Assembly (NCBI GenBank): GCA_963773835.1
Contig: CAVZCQ010000001.1
Location: 682,001 to 746,000, forward strand
DNA: 64,000 nucleotides
Direction of reading: 5' to 3'
DNA from: JOPF136 sp963773835
GTDB taxonomy: Bacteria; Acidobacteriota; Terriglobia; Acidiferrales; UBA7541
Part shown: one piece after another, positions 56,401 through 63,580 of the stretch
How positions within the stretch are numbered: position 1 is the stretch's first letter
Layout of the letters: every line of letters starts with the position of its first letter
Notes under the pieces: model-generated
Databases searched by the model: none
What the model was told of the DNA's origin: nothing
The model's input: only the letters and a program-made list of their open reading frames with translations
Made by a program: the position numbers and the translations under genes

Positions 56401-57284
56401 GCACGGGAACGCTGCAGCTTTCTTCGATTTCGATCGCGCAGTCGGGAGTGGCGGCGCCGGACTTCGCGTTCGCGGCGGGGACGAACTGTCCGACGACCGG
56501 GGGAGCGGTGACGACGAGTTGCGTGGTGGTGATGACGTTCACGCCGTCGATGCCGGCGACGGAGAACGCCACGCTGACCTTCCAGGGCTCGAACCTGACG
56601 GGGAGCCCGGTGGTGTTTCAACTGACGGGGATCGGAGCGTCGACGGCGGCGGGGTTCACGTTTACGGCGACGTCGCCGACCGGCGGGAACGGGGCCACGG
56701 TGTCGATCCTGCCGGGAGACACGGCGACGTTCACGCTGGTGATCCAGCCGAATCCGGGATTCATCGGGCCGATCACGGTGGCGTGCATGGAGATACCGGC
56801 AATCCCAGCGACGATTCTGACGACGAGCCCGGCGACGACGATCAATGTGATGACGTCGCCGAGCGGGCCGATCACGGTGACGTGCACGCTGCAGACGAAC
56901 TGCGTGCCGGCGCTGGTGGGGCCGCGGGCGCCGTGGAACGTGCCGGGGCCATGGACGCCGGCGCCACTGGCGGAGGTGAGCGGGCTGGTGCTGTTGCTGG
57001 CGATGCTGTGCCGGAAGACAGCGCGAGGCTCGGGCCGGAGATCCCGAAGCTTCGGGACGGGAGGCGTGTGGGCGCAGCGGGTGGTTCCGGTGGTGGCAGC
57101 GTGCGTGCTGGTGCTGTTGGTGATGACGTGGACAGCGTGCGTGAGCAATCCGCCGGCGGCAATCCCGAACGCGCCGACGACGCCGGCCGGGGCGTATCAG
57201 ATCCAGGTAGTGGCGACGGCGCCGGGCCCAGCGGGACAGCCCCCGGTGAAGCAGACCGTGTCGCTCACCGTGCACATCCTCTGA
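47427..57284 (+). CDS. Giant secreted NHL/Hydin/beta-helix-like protein (3285 aa)
   Basis: ATG 47427, with GGAGG 9 nt before it, starts a signal peptide ending near 'RSLAAQ'. Residues about 30-745 hold twelve NHL repeats ('GVAVD...VYIADT.NN.IR.V...I.T.AG.G..G..GDGG.A..A.L..P'), which by count make two six-bladed propellers. Then come Hydin-type Ig domains (about 745-840, 1865-1970, 2850-3080) alternating with three copies of a Cys/Trp module that start at Cys842, Cys1971 and Cys2408 ('CTKTF.V.SG..ET..NW.P.G.P...D..CV'). Long Gly/Thr/Ser-rich beta-solenoid-like stretches lie between. The last Ig-like domain is interrupted by two hydrophobic helices (about 3183-3199 and 3217-3239) before 'TPAGAYQIQVVATAPG'. 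It is probably a surface or adhesion protein held by the C-terminal helices. No enzyme motif was found. Confidence 0.88.
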   Translation: MRALRPWRLPILVILFCLAARSLAAQTVITTIAGGAAPTNGPALLTFLGPITGVAEDGSGNLYAVTPTGYVYKIDTAGNLTILAGNGSGGYSGDMSVATSGILNRPQGIAVDAGGFNVYIADTGNNVIRVISGGVISTFAGNGARGNGCADGTAPKSCPLNQPQGVFVDATNSNVYIADTNNHVIRQVSGGQIKLVAGNGTEGFNGDAAVAATLAQLDTPSMVWVDGSKNIFIADTNNQRIREVTFSTGQISTVAGGAGGTGSFGQGTGSFSGDGGLATAATLNQPSGVFVSPMGHIFIADTNNNVIREVTAVGGNISTIAGNSSSLDPVNGSPLAGFTGDGGAATSATLSDPFGVVGDASNNLFIADTINHRLRQINAMGTINTIAGNGVIGDFGLPTSASLALPYGAAVDTNGNLFITDYANDVVREVPSGTQTIVTAAGTGIPGHAGDGGTATNAQLNFPQGIAVGSVFFADSQNFAVRDLSGSNLSTVVGTLGAPGFSMTGGPAATTPVTNVEGVAEDASGNLYIADPGAHAVWKLDSTHTTLSVFAGSPGLAGYAGDGSPANMFDTVLLNAPGGVAVDKATGTVYIADTKNNVIRVVSPAGIINTFAGTGTRGFLGDGSLAVNAELDRPEGVAVDSMHNVYIADTGNNVVREVDVSGSTLNISTVVGNTSIKNPVTGAPLPGFSGDAGSPTSAQLSSPIGLSFSPTAADILYIADAGNNRIRARGLAGAQITLSATNLMFPATAVGQLSPPQTLTITNPGTMPLQITGITVLNSPGSFRLPNAIPQWIQPGQSFTFPVIFEPSTTGGITAQLSISDNAPGSPQTVGLVGTGTPPAGCTNNWIGGATGRWLATPASMFWSKGTAPDMNDTACIMGNVVVTLDGTANVLNLFVDGSLTIGSGGALTLGSSSSSATIQNLTLNGGTLNGQGTVVIGDTFTSTGGTLGGPMQGVTILGTATITTAPLTDGGIVRYNGATTLTGTTLNVVPVFPTSVGPTGTFTMQGTSMVAGPGGSVFLSLGTISIPSGSNATIGPTVQNSGHITVGSGTLTLSQGLMNTGSTLVSANGTLNLNGSSTITGVFGDPGGTGAVNVGGSVNFAVLSPAPASIGTLNIGGGSVILSGTTLAATTVNLTGGGSLQGIGTIQGNVVNTSGTVIPFLSAPGLGTFALTIAGSYTQMPGGTLSTVISSLVAGTGYSQLAVTGTATLGGTLNAGFTFNPVVGNSFAVVRAGTVSGTFATVIPSTVSGGLTVMPSYPAAPPAAIVNIGAAAPPMIIMTTLPAGAAGVPYGADIQISGGLQPLTFAVTSPALTGGFTMTTTGSGNVQAGHVFNALPAMGTITFGVMVTDAASNTVSATITLPIGAAPANAQPQLLKGQYALLFQAFSDSNGDEQGITGSLNFDGISAVTGTVDINSTSAVSQMVAVTGTYSVGPDNRGFMTLTAAGMMGNFYVAMSVGNVYRGVAYTVRLTQFNDYNANDRIGSGFLRLQDTTAFTKTSVAGTYVSGLTGQGPSPGLPRVAQAMLIMFDNMLNVTSGSGDFNSAGTLGSFTLTGTYTAPDANGRMVLTLTITPGGASTAVVYIISANEAIVMTLDPRATNDLLIGSAWKQPSLEVGNFSNASLAGPDVVRMLGRTSGSTDTHAIIGLATTSAGSLTINFDENKAGTVLTNQTCSGPYNVAMSGRASAALAGPGCNGGSGGNNLILYFAQTDRGFVITDGSSAGAGVVEPQMGVPFAPSPFNSTNYFGEQETVTPKEALSGIATVPMAGTFNITSDDSHAGGDLTFGQIFMPSFTVASNGHFTSPASGNNDGETGYVTSPFELTFFSTGGSTSNPSPSSHPDIILGQSVPAPPGTPSPAGPSVNFPTPVAVGMNAQSMPMTITNTGLGPLGIMSVNASGSPDFSASGTCVPVSGVVVVLPQGTCTVIITFAPTGTTSLGTMLSETLILNTDGTGNGKVTFTLTGTATGAGCTKTFAVASGAWETGANWAPAGMPGSGDTACVLPGYSAALNSTQTIAGLDVLGTLNGGATGVLTVTGTSSLSGTISGNITVTFAGLLTWTGGTISATGTLMANGGINISGTGTATLSGVTLTSTGHTVQSGTATLDLENGAVFTQTASAIYDAQSTFGILTSSTGTFNNAGTFQRPMGSAGGAYPVNVPFNNTGTVNVIISELDFNAGMLCAPAASCNGPITVSGILQLTGTQLPNAMYNLGGSITINSGGEMNGVGGGTVNFVSGASVSGAGTFFIGDTTTVATGAVLGNAAVTVISGGTLRGTGTLGTMGGPLTNLTMGGGTIHPGASPGTLTVNGNYTQTGGTLSIDIGPTAASFSQLVVNGTAKLGGVLNINQFGGFIQGPNQKFIVVLATAYGGGTFLLNPQPPLPASPMFGIPTYSAAPTGVVLTTGGAAPCTKTFGVTSGTYETAGNWIPSGIPASTDYVCVPAGNSATLSSAPTVAGLNLDGTLTLNAGSGFTVNGPTNISATGVLTGATGASPSFTSAGTFTLMGGQITGTVVVSGNSGTTIVLNGGTIAAAQVGSNGTLNITASTTIQNGAILTAFIGSTANLSSTASLLSGAGTGQTFVNSGTLNKLAGGAGGGNINVPFNNTGTVMIVAGTTLNLAGGGISTGTFTVPAGSTLGFIGGGGGGPTFNIGNGGTLNGGGSVFVSSILNFQAGSSASGLSALTISGATALVVLANGVNLGASSVTNGGTLAGTGTVIGDVTSSGLVQVGSPSPALSAGVLTINGNYTQNAQGVLGIELGGTTPKTGYGQLAVSGVATLNGLLGVGIIGGFAPAAGDAFALLLDGSVSGTFTSQNLPSPPSGSLWNVTYPPASPGGVVLTATPTAAPMISAAPNPLPFGNQPQGVMSSALTLTFTNPGSGTLTITGGLTPMGGNAGDFQPAAGGTCGAPPFNVTPGPGCTVKYTFTPSMAAAESTTLQVANNSATNPYMVTLNGMGILPTVTFTPTAATVVNFGAVSPGTPSATQTVMLSVAAGTGTLQLSSISIAQSGVAAPDFAFAAGTNCPTTGGAVTTSCVVVMTFTPSMPATENATLTFQGSNLTGSPVVFQLTGIGASTAAGFTFTATSPTGGNGATVSILPGDTATFTLVIQPNPGFIGPITVACMEIPAIPATILTTSPATTINVMTSPSGPITVTCTLQTNCVPALVGPRAPWNVPGPWTPAPLAEVSGLVLLLAMLCRKTARGSGRRSRSFGTGGVWAQRVVPVVAACVLVLLVMTWTACVSNPPAAIPNAPTTPAGAYQIQVVATAPGPAGQPPVKQTVSLTVHIL

Positions 57285-57387
57285 TCGGTTTCCAGAGCGC
57301 TGCCCGACGAGCCCTGCCATCGGTTACCCTGCGCATGGGCCTCGTGCTAGTGTTACTGTGCGCGGGTTTGCTGCCGGAGGCCTTCTC

Positions 57388-58248
57388 GTGCCATCGAGCG
57401 AAATCCAAAAAATTGCCGTGCTCGGCGCGGGCACCATGGGGAATGGCATAGCCCATGTGTTCGCCCGCTGCGGCTTTCCGGTAATCCTCCGCGACGTGGA
57501 GCAGCGGTTTCTGGACCGCGCGCTCGACACGATCAGTAAGAACCTGGACCGCGAAATCAAAAAGGGTAAGGTGGCGGAAGCCGAGCGCCCGGCCATCCTC
57601 GGCCGGCTGCTGCCCACCACCGATCTCGCCGCCATCGCCGCCGCGGATTTCTGCGTGGAAGCTGTGCCGGAGTCCGCGGAGCTGAAGACCCGCGTGCTGA
57701 AGGAAGCGGACGCGGCGCTGCGGCCGGGAGTGATTCTGGCCACGAATACGTCCTCCATTTCCATCACCCAACTCGCTGCCATCACCTTGAGGCCGGATCG
57801 GTTCGTGGGCATGCACTTCATGAACCCCGTGCCGGTCATGGTTCTGGTCGAAGTGATCCGCGGGCTGGCCACCAGCGACGAAACGTTCGAGACCACTCTG
57901 GCGCTGTGCGAACGGCTGGAGAAGAAACCCGTGGCCGTCAACGATTCTCCCGGGTTCGTCTCCAACCGTGTGCTGATGCCGCTCATCAATGAAGCCATCT
58001 TTACGGTGATGGAGGGGGTGGCTACGCCGGAGGCCGTGGACGCGGTGCTGAAGCTGGGCATGAACCATCCCATGGGGCCTCTCGAGCTGGCCGATTTCAT
58101 CGGGCTGGACGTCTGCCTTGACATCCTCGAGGTGCTCTACAAAGGCTTCGGCGACCCGCGCTACCGCGCCTGCCCCCTGCTGCGGAAATACGTTGCCGCG
58201 GGTTGGCTGGGGAGAAAGAGCGGGCGGGGATTCTACAAGTACGGTTAG
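57388..58248 (+). CDS. 3-hydroxyacyl-CoA (3-hydroxybutyryl-CoA) dehydrogenase
   Basis: 286 residues from GTG 57388, which has GGAGG 8 nt upstream. The Rossmann motif 'IAVLGAGTMGNGIAHVFARCG' binds NAD. 'VEAVPESAELKTRVL' and 'ILATNTSSISITQLA' follow, then the catalytic-histidine segment 'GMHFMNPVPVM' and 'VNDSPGFVSNRVLMPLINEA'. The C-terminal domain ends 'GWLGRKSGRGFYKY', as in Hbd and PaaH proteins. It oxidises (S)-3-hydroxyacyl-CoA to 3-ketoacyl-CoA in beta-oxidation or butyrate-type metabolism. No thiolase or crotonase gene is adjacent, so the pathway cannot be fixed. It is probably transcribed alone. Confidence 0.93.
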   Translation: MPSSEIQKIAVLGAGTMGNGIAHVFARCGFPVILRDVEQRFLDRALDTISKNLDREIKKGKVAEAERPAILGRLLPTTDLAAIAAADFCVEAVPESAELKTRVLKEADAALRPGVILATNTSSISITQLAAITLRPDRFVGMHFMNPVPVMVLVEVIRGLATSDETFETTLALCERLEKKPVAVNDSPGFVSNRVLMPLINEAIFTVMEGVATPEAVDAVLKLGMNHPMGPLELADFIGLDVCLDILEVLYKGFGDPRYRACPLLRKYVAAGWLGRKSGRGFYKYG

Positions 58249-58383
58249 CAGGGGAAGGGAACGTGCGAACGGGACAGCCTCGGCTCACCGGCGCAGCAGG
58301 ATGCTGCGGCGCGAGCTGCAGGCCTTTCCACGCTCCCACCAGGACCGCGAGCGGCATTCCAGGAACCGCGAAGACGCGCGATG

Positions 58384-60492
58384 CTACTTGAGACGCTGGC
58401 CGGTCGCCGGATCAAAGACGGCGTTGCGCAGGAATTGTTCGGTGGTCCACGGGGGCGGGTCTCCGCCAAGATACTGGTGGAACCATTCCAGATGCGCGGA
58501 GTAGTACAGGGCCATCTCGTACCAGCTCGGCCAGTGGCCCGCGTTGGAATAGATGATGAGCCTGGAGGGAACCTTCATCTTTTGCAGTGAGGTGAAGAAT
58601 TGTAGTGACTGGGTGTAGGGAACGCGAAAATCGTCCTCGCCGGAAATGACCAGGCACGGCGTGGCGAAGTTTTTCACGTAGTAGGATGGCGAAAAATCCT
58701 GATACAGCGACGAATTCCACGGCTGGCCTTTGAGTTCCCACTCGGGAAACCACAATTCCTCGGTCGCACCGTAGAAGGAGCGCAGGTCGAAGAGGCCCAT
58801 CATGGAGGCGATGGCCTTGAAGCGGCTGGTGTGGCCTTCGAACCAGTCCATCATGTAACCGCCGAACGACCAGCCCATGGCGCCCATGTGATTGGGATCG
58901 ACGTACGGCAGCTTGGCGAGCGCATCGGTCACCTTCATCAGGTCCTGGAAAACCATGCCGCCATAATCGCCGGAAATTTCCGCGGTGAAATCCTGGCCGT
59001 AGCCCGTGGAGCCGTGGGGGTTGGCGAAGGCGACCACATATCCGGCGCCGGGATACACCTGCCAGTCGCCGCGGAAGGAATCCTGCCATTGCTCCTGAGG
59101 TCCGCCGTGGACATTGAGGATGAGCGGATATCTCTTCGATGGATCGAAGTCGTGCGGTTTGACGATGAACACTTCGATTTTCGCTCCCCCCGCGCCCTCC
59201 ACCCACATCCGTTCGGCGGGGCGAATGTCCACTTCGTTCGCGACTTCGCTGTTGAACCGCGAGATTTGCTGAGGCACAGGCTTCTCACCGGCCAATTCCG
59301 CCGAGAAGATTTCGGAGGGTTCCCCCACGGAACGCCGCACGTAGAGCAGGCGCCGTCCGTCCGGGGAGAGCTCAAAGGAATCGATGGTTTTGTCCGCCAG
59401 CACTTCCTGAATCGCGCCGGACGCGAGCGTCACGCGGAAGATGGGATTGTCGCCTTCGACGGGAGCGGAAAAGCACAGGGATTTTGAGTCCGGGGCCCAT
59501 CGAAAGTCGTCCACCCAATTCCGAAAGGAATCCGTCAGCACGCGGGAAGCGCCCGTGGCGCGATCGTAAAGCGCCAGCCGGAAGAGGTCCGATTCATAGC
59601 CCGGCTGTTTTTGCAGCCGGTAGGCGATATATCTTCCGTCCGGCGAGTACCTGGGGTTTCCGTCGAAGGCGGGATTCGAGGCGGTGATGTTGCGCGCCGG
59701 TCCGGGGCCAGTGAGCGAAACGATCCACAGGTCGAAATTGGTGGAAGAGGCCGGGTCGCTGTCGTGAATGGAATCGAAGACCAGTTCGGTACTGTCCGGG
59801 GAAAAGTCGTACTGCAAAGGGCCGCCCAATTGGAATGGAGGTGAGTCAAAATCGCCGGGCGTCAGGTCGCGCGTTTCGCCATTCGAAACGCGGGCCAGCA
59901 GGATGTGCGTGCGCTTTCCGTCCTTCCAGGTAGTCCAGTGACGATAGAGCAGGGTGCTGGCCATGTGCGCGTGGAGCGGTCCCTTGCTCCACCGCTCGTC
60001 GATCTTCTTGTTGCAGGCGTCGTCCGCGCCGCACTCGGGATAGACGTCGCTCGAGAAGGCGATCCGCTGGCCGTCCGGAGACCAGAGCGGGTCCGCCACT
60101 CCGGTGGAGATTTTCGTGAGCTGGCGGGACTCGCCGCCGCTCGCGGAGATGAGATAGAGGTTATCGCTGCCATCACGCGAGCTGATAAACGCGATCCGCT
60201 TGCCGTCGGGGGAGAAAACCGGGGAGGATTCCCCTTTCTCTCCGTTGGTGAACTGACGCGCGTTCTTGCCGTCCGCGTCCATCATCCAGATGTGCCTGAC
60301 GCGCCTGGCCCTGGGTAGGTCGTCGGTGCGTAGAGTGAATACGATGGTCTGGCCGTCCGGCGATACGTGCAGATCCTCAATGCCGCGCAGCCGGTAGAGG
60401 TCTTCAATGGTGAAGGCGCGTTTGTCGGCGCGGCAGGGCAGGACCAGTAAAAGAAGCCCCGTTGCGAATGCGAGCAATTTCAGACGCATCAA
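58384..60492 (-). CDS. S9-family prolyl oligopeptidase / acylaminoacyl-peptidase
   Basis: 702 residues with a signal peptide (to about residue 23, 'LLLVLPCRADK'), hence periplasmic. An N-terminal WD40/TolB-like beta-propeller (about 30-420) shows repeats such as 'SPDGQTIVFTLR', 'SPDGKRIAFISSRDGSDNLY' and 'SPDGRYIAYRL'. The alpha/beta-hydrolase domain (about 440-700) has the nucleophile Ser in 'MGWSFGGYMMDW', the Asp in 'SGEDDFRVPYTQ' and the His in 'SNAGHWPSW'. It cleaves small peptides, possibly acyl-peptides. An ATG at 60489 is an equally good start. It is separated from recA by 408 bp, divergently. Confidence 0.92.
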   Translation of the reverse strand: MMRLKLLAFATGLLLLVLPCRADKRAFTIEDLYRLRGIEDLHVSPDGQTIVFTLRTDDLPRARRVRHIWMMDADGKNARQFTNGEKGESSPVFSPDGKRIAFISSRDGSDNLYLISASGGESRQLTKISTGVADPLWSPDGQRIAFSSDVYPECGADDACNKKIDERWSKGPLHAHMASTLLYRHWTTWKDGKRTHILLARVSNGETRDLTPGDFDSPPFQLGGPLQYDFSPDSTELVFDSIHDSDPASSTNFDLWIVSLTGPGPARNITASNPAFDGNPRYSPDGRYIAYRLQKQPGYESDLFRLALYDRATGASRVLTDSFRNWVDDFRWAPDSKSLCFSAPVEGDNPIFRVTLASGAIQEVLADKTIDSFELSPDGRRLLYVRRSVGEPSEIFSAELAGEKPVPQQISRFNSEVANEVDIRPAERMWVEGAGGAKIEVFIVKPHDFDPSKRYPLILNVHGGPQEQWQDSFRGDWQVYPGAGYVVAFANPHGSTGYGQDFTAEISGDYGGMVFQDLMKVTDALAKLPYVDPNHMGAMGWSFGGYMMDWFEGHTSRFKAIASMMGLFDLRSFYGATEELWFPEWELKGQPWNSSLYQDFSPSYYVKNFATPCLVISGEDDFRVPYTQSLQFFTSLQKMKVPSRLIIYSNAGHWPSWYEMALYYSAHLEWFHQYLGGDPPPWTTEQFLRNAVFDPATGQRLK

Positions 60493-60764
60493 GCTCTCCT
60501 GTTGGAGCAGAGGGTTTGGATGGCCCGGGGATTAAATCACACCGCGGCCATTCGTGCGAGTCACCCTATGAGGAGGCGCAACCTGCGGGGAGCATCGGGC
60601 GCGAGGTCGTTTCTCGGTTGCGCCGGAGAATGCTTTTGAGGTGCGCCGGCTGGATGCGATAGAGTGAAATTCTCCCGGGGCAACGGCAGATGGGCGATGG
60701 ATCAGAGGGGGGAGAGGTTCTTCCGCGAGGGTTGCGGGGAGGAAACGAGGGGCCGAAATAAGGT
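60493..60764. other. Part of the 408-bp S9 peptidase / recA intergenic region
   Basis: Divergent promoter region. The recA-proximal part holds a promoter and an inverted repeat, listed separately. Nothing else recognisable was seen in this portion. Confidence 0.5.
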
Positions 60765-60793
60765 TTGCTTTTTCTTCGCCTTTTTCGTACGAT
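60765..60793 (+). promoter_or_regulatory. recA sigma-70-type promoter
   Basis: TTGCTT (60765-60770), a 17-nt spacer, then TACGAT (60788-60793). It lies 107 nt upstream of the recA ATG, correctly oriented. Consensus match and ideal spacing support it; no transcript data are available. Confidence 0.6.
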
Positions 60794-60805
60794 GCCCCGT
60801 GGAAA

Positions 60806-60820
60806 TTCCCGAACCGGGAA
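60806..60820. promoter_or_regulatory. Inverted repeat just downstream of the recA promoter, possible operator
   Basis: TTCCCG-AAC-CGGGAA, a perfect 6-3-6 inverted repeat starting 12 nt after the -10 element, in the position of an operator overlapping early transcribed sequence. A LexA site is the natural candidate for recA, but this does not match the Gram-positive or enterobacterial LexA boxes that I know. Confidence 0.4.
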
Positions 60821-60900
60821 CGGCCTGTTGTAGTAGACTCCGGCCGATTCTCCCTGAAGACGTATCCGGCCGGTAAACACCTGATCGACAAGGAGCGAAT

Positions 60901-61980
<1,080 letters not shown>

Positions 61981-62235
61981 GCGACTGGCCGGATCGCCCC
62001 CAATCGTGCACGAACGGGGTGCTGAAAATCTCAGCGCCGGGGTTCAGCGTTTTTTGGGCGATGGTGTCGGAGACTTATTGGCTTGGCTAAGACCTCGCCC
62101 TTCCTTTTGTGACCATCCTGCCGGGGGCGTCGCAATTCAACCCATTTTCCCAAATCGGTTCCGACTTGCACCGGGGCCTACTGGGCCGCGCGGACGGCCG
62201 GTCGACAGGCCGGGCACCACTGTCCCACGTTCTTC
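61981..62235. other. Part of the 330-bp recA / PBP intergenic region
   Basis: No gene, repeat or clear terminator recognised in this part; the PBP promoter listed next occupies the downstream end. Confidence 0.5.
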
Positions 62236-62264
62236 TTGCCTTAGCCCTCTTTCTTCTCTACACT
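62236..62264 (+). promoter_or_regulatory. Sigma-70-type promoter of the PBP gene
   Basis: TTGCCT (62236-62241), 17-nt spacer, TACACT (62259-62264). The ATG at 62311 is 46 nt downstream, an ordinary leader length. Pattern match only. Confidence 0.5.
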
Positions 62265-62310
62265 TTGCCGAGATTCGGGGCCTATCACTGGGCCCGAAAC
62301 CAAGCTAACG

Positions 62311-63432
62311 ATGAGAGCGTTCAGAGAACACGGGATCGCATGGGCATTGCTGCTGGCGGGTACTGCCTGTCTGTTCCTTGCGCCCCAGCCGGTGATGGCT
62401 GGCTCGGGAAGGGGCGCTTCGCGCCCTGCCGCGGCAGCGCGGGTCAATGCAGCGGTCCACCACCGTCGGCCCGTCCTGATCGATCCGACCAAAGACGACG
62501 TGGCTGCCTATGACGATCCGGTGGTTCGGGAGGCGGCAGTCGAGGCGCTGGGGCACGAGGACGGGGGAGTGGTGGTGGTGGATCCCAACTCCGGCCGCAT
62601 TCTCTCCGCCGTAAACCAGCCCGTGGTCTTCTCCGCCGACTACATTCCCTGTTCGACCATCAAGCCGGTGATCGCCGTGGCCGCGCTAAATGAAGGCATC
62701 CTGACGCGCGACTCCATGCTGCGGGTCTCCCGGCGCCGGTATATGAACCTGACGGAAGCCATGGCGCACTCGAACAACACGTTTTTCGAGTCGCTGGGTA
62801 GCCAGATGGGGTTTGCCACGGTCACGCGCTACGCCCGGCAATTCGGCCTGGGCGAAACTGTCGGACGCGACATCCCCCGGGAGCAGCCTGGCGAGGTTCC
62901 GGAGACACCTCCCGAGCGGGGCGGTGTGGCGCGCATGTCCAGTTTCGGGGAGGGGTTCCGAATTACCCCCCTCCAGCTAGCCGGGGTGGCCTCGACGCTC
63001 GCCAACGGGGGAACGCTCTATTACCTCCAATACCCGCGGACAGAAGAAGAGCGGCGGAACTTCGAGCCGATGGTGCACCGCAAGCTGGACGTAGCGCAAC
63101 AATTGCCGGACGTGCGCGAAGGCATGCTGGCTGCCGTGTTGTACGGCACGGCGAAGCGCGCCTATGACCCCGGTGGCGATGAAATTTTGGGCAAAACGGG
63201 CACCTGTTCGGACGACGGCCGGCGGCTCGGCTGGTACGCGTCCTACAGCAACCCGGAGCACCCCCGGCTGGTGGTGGTGGTGCTGCTGCGCGGCTACCGT
63301 CACCGGATCAATGGTCCGACGGCCAGCGCAGTGGCGGGAAAAATCTATCATCGACTCCGCGAGCTGAACTACCTCACTCCCGCAGCCGCCCAGGAAGAGC
63401 GGCCGGCGCTGTCTTCCGACGGCGGCCACTAA
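62311..63432 (+). CDS. Short penicillin-binding transpeptidase-fold protein
   Basis: 373 residues with a signal peptide or anchor (about 1-30). The penicilloyl-serine transpeptidase fold is present with its three motifs: Ser115-x-x-Lys118 (STIK), Ser154-Asn-Asn, and 'GKTGT' (Lys295). Other conserved parts are 'GGVVVVDPNSGRILSAVNQP' and 'FGEGFRITPLQLAGVASTLANGG', as in class B PBPs (FtsI/PBP2). The usual N-terminal dimerisation domain is absent, so it is a stand-alone transpeptidase or a class-D beta-lactamase/BlaR-sensor-like relative. It would act on peptidoglycan in the periplasm. No other cell-wall genes adjoin it. Confidence 0.85.
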   Translation: MRAFREHGIAWALLLAGTACLFLAPQPVMAGSGRGASRPAAAARVNAAVHHRRPVLIDPTKDDVAAYDDPVVREAAVEALGHEDGGVVVVDPNSGRILSAVNQPVVFSADYIPCSTIKPVIAVAALNEGILTRDSMLRVSRRRYMNLTEAMAHSNNTFFESLGSQMGFATVTRYARQFGLGETVGRDIPREQPGEVPETPPERGGVARMSSFGEGFRITPLQLAGVASTLANGGTLYYLQYPRTEEERRNFEPMVHRKLDVAQQLPDVREGMLAAVLYGTAKRAYDPGGDEILGKTGTCSDDGRRLGWYASYSNPEHPRLVVVVLLRGYRHRINGPTASAVAGKIYHRLRELNYLTPAAAQEERPALSSDGGH

Positions 63433-63580
63433 ACGGGATTCCGGCAGGTCACCCAACCCTTCGCTCTCCGCCTCGATGTGTCTCCTGCCAGTATGGGTAT
63501 GATTGAGATGGAGCGCTGACTGTTCCGCTTCTCGATGCGCGTTCTGAGCCGGCCGGGAGGAGTCCGGCCCGCCGTGCCGT

